Origin: Alphaproteobacteria bacterium
Lineage (GTDB): Bacteria; Pseudomonadota; Alphaproteobacteria; Micavibrionales; Micavibrionaceae
Assembly: GCA_022763065.1 (NCBI GenBank)
Contig: JALEGH010000065.1
Coordinates: forward strand, 1 to 33,084
DNA length: 33,084 bases
Direction of reading: 5' to 3'
Part shown: positions 32,370 through 33,084 of the stretch, in pieces
How positions within the stretch are numbered: the first letter of the stretch is position 1
Layout of the letters: the number at the start of each line of letters is the position of its first letter
The notes under the pieces: model-generated
Told to the model about the DNA's origin: nothing
Database searches by the model: none
The model's input: only the letters and a program-made list of their open reading frames with translations
Made by a program: the position numbers and the translations under genes

Positions 32370-33084
32370 TTATGCTGATTTTTGAGAAAAAGGCATAACA
32401 TCCTGCCCACTATCCTGCTTGTCTCCTGCGGAAATATCAAGCGACTTTAATTTTCTATGCAAGGCAGAGCGCTCCATCCCGATAAATTTCGCCATTTTCG
32501 AAATATTTCCATCAAAGCGGGTCATCTGGGTTCCCAGATACTGCCTTTCAAACATCTCCCGTGCCTCGCGCAAGGGATGTCCATAATAATCAATTCCGTC
32601 TTCCTGTTTTGAATCTTGTGAAGGAGCACCATTTAGCTCGGGCGGTAAATGCTCCGGCAAAATTTTGCCCTTATTTTTTCCTGTGCCCTTATCAATATCG
32701 GGCAACATAATCGTCACCCATTCCATCACATTTTTAAGCTGACGCACATTCCCCGGCCAAGAACAAGAACTCAGCATACGGGCCGCTTCTTCGGAAAGAT
32801 CGCTCGCCTGCTGCCCCATCTGGGACGCGTAGTTTTTCAAGAAATACTCAGCCAGAGGAAGAATGTCATCCCGCCTTTTAGAAAGTGGCGGAATATCGAG
32901 CCTCACAACATTTAGACGGTAATAGAGGTCTTCCCTAAAATCCCCGTTCTGAATCAACAAATCCAAATCACGGTTGGTCGAGGCCAATACCCGCACATCA
33001 ATTTCCACAGCCTTCTGGGAGCCCAAAGGATAAATTTTGCTCTCTTGTAAAACACGTAAAATTTTTCCTTGTGTTTCAAGGGGC
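32370..33084 (-). CDS. ntrX: Nitrogen/redox response regulator NtrX, 3' part (5' truncated by window)
   Basis: NtrX is the sigma-54-type response regulator partner of NtrY. The open frame continues past the ORF-track start to the window edge, reading LETQGKILRVLQE and then DVRVLASTNRDL of the AAA+ domain. The visible part has the arginine-containing sensor region FREDLYYRLNVVRLDIPPL, SWPGNVRQLKN and a Fis-type helix-turn-helix with KFIGMERSALHRKLKSL, the NtrX hallmark. The track Met at 33026 is an internal TTG. The receiver domain lies outside the window. A 21-base gap to trkA suggests co-transcription. Confidence 0.9.
   Translation of the reverse strand, partial: PLETQGKILRVLQESKIYPLGSQKAVEIDVRVLASTNRDLDLLIQNGDFREDLYYRLNVVRLDIPPLSKRRDDILPLAEYFLKNYASQMGQQASDLSEEAARMLSSCSWPGNVRQLKNVMEWVTIMLPDIDKGTGKNKGKILPEHLPPELNGAPSQDSKQEDGIDYYGHPLREAREMFERQYLGTQMTRFDGNISKMAKFIGMERSALHRKLKSLDISAGDKQDSGQDVMPFSQKSA

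Noticed and set aside
1-33084. tRNA genes, CRISPR arrays, insertion sequences, prophage genes
   Set aside because: I looked for T-loop motifs, regularly spaced direct repeats and transposase or integrase signatures and saw none. The palindromic repeats found carry no coding capacity.

Overview
The window looks like a chromosomal core segment of an alphaproteobacterium of moderate base composition. The evidence is gene order. The translation/RNA block rimP-nusA-infB-rbfA-truB-rpsO-pnp, the unsaturated fatty-acid trio fabA/fabB/fabI, and the block ntrX-trkA-hfq-hflX (minus strand) are all arranged much as in Alphaproteobacteria, and the proteins (IF2 N-terminus, NtrX helix-turn-helix, the class of MetG without zinc cysteines) fit that group. 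I cannot name the genus. I see no tRNA, rRNA, CRISPR array, phage gene or transposase.

Layout. 1-183 is the end of an unrecognised gene. 189-7933 is the rimP-nusA-infB-rbfA-truB-rpsO block on the plus strand. It has a promoter plus intrinsic terminator ahead of rimP, no ylxR between nusA and infB, a folded repeat between infB and rbfA, and three tiny related membrane-protein genes wedged between rbfA and truB. 7932-9191 holds ppa and gpmA on the minus strand, which separate rpsO from its usual partner pnp (9499-11649). The rpsO and pnp leaders share a conserved sequence motif closed by different but complementary stems. 11650-15925 is an accessory-looking stretch: a palindromic repeat, a J-domain protein, a SET-domain protein, a glycerophosphodiesterase, an anchored helical-repeat protein, an unknown protein and a small zinc-ribbon protein. 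15922-22180 carries yeiH, fabI, fabB and fabA on the minus strand. Between fabA and fabB sit three plus-strand genes: a Nudix-like protein, a YgjV-family membrane protein and an ornithine cyclodeaminase. 22304-33084 is mostly minus strand: an unknown protein, an SH3 envelope protein, tatD, an EamA half-transporter, metG, an inositol monophosphatase-family enzyme, hflX, hfq, a HAD phosphatase, trkA and the 3' part of ntrX. dusA runs the other way.

How the parts work together. RimP, RbfA, TruB, S15, NusA, IF2 and PNPase serve ribosome maturation, translation initiation, transcription elongation and RNA decay. Hfq and HflX extend the RNA/ribosome theme. FabA, FabB and FabI form the anaerobic unsaturated fatty-acid branch plus the final reductase. 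NtrX and TrkA link nitrogen/redox signalling with potassium uptake. The less expected content lies in the joints between core genes: candidate RNA leaders (rimP, rpsO, pnp, ygjV), at least four structured repeats, and small gene insertions that break conserved operons.
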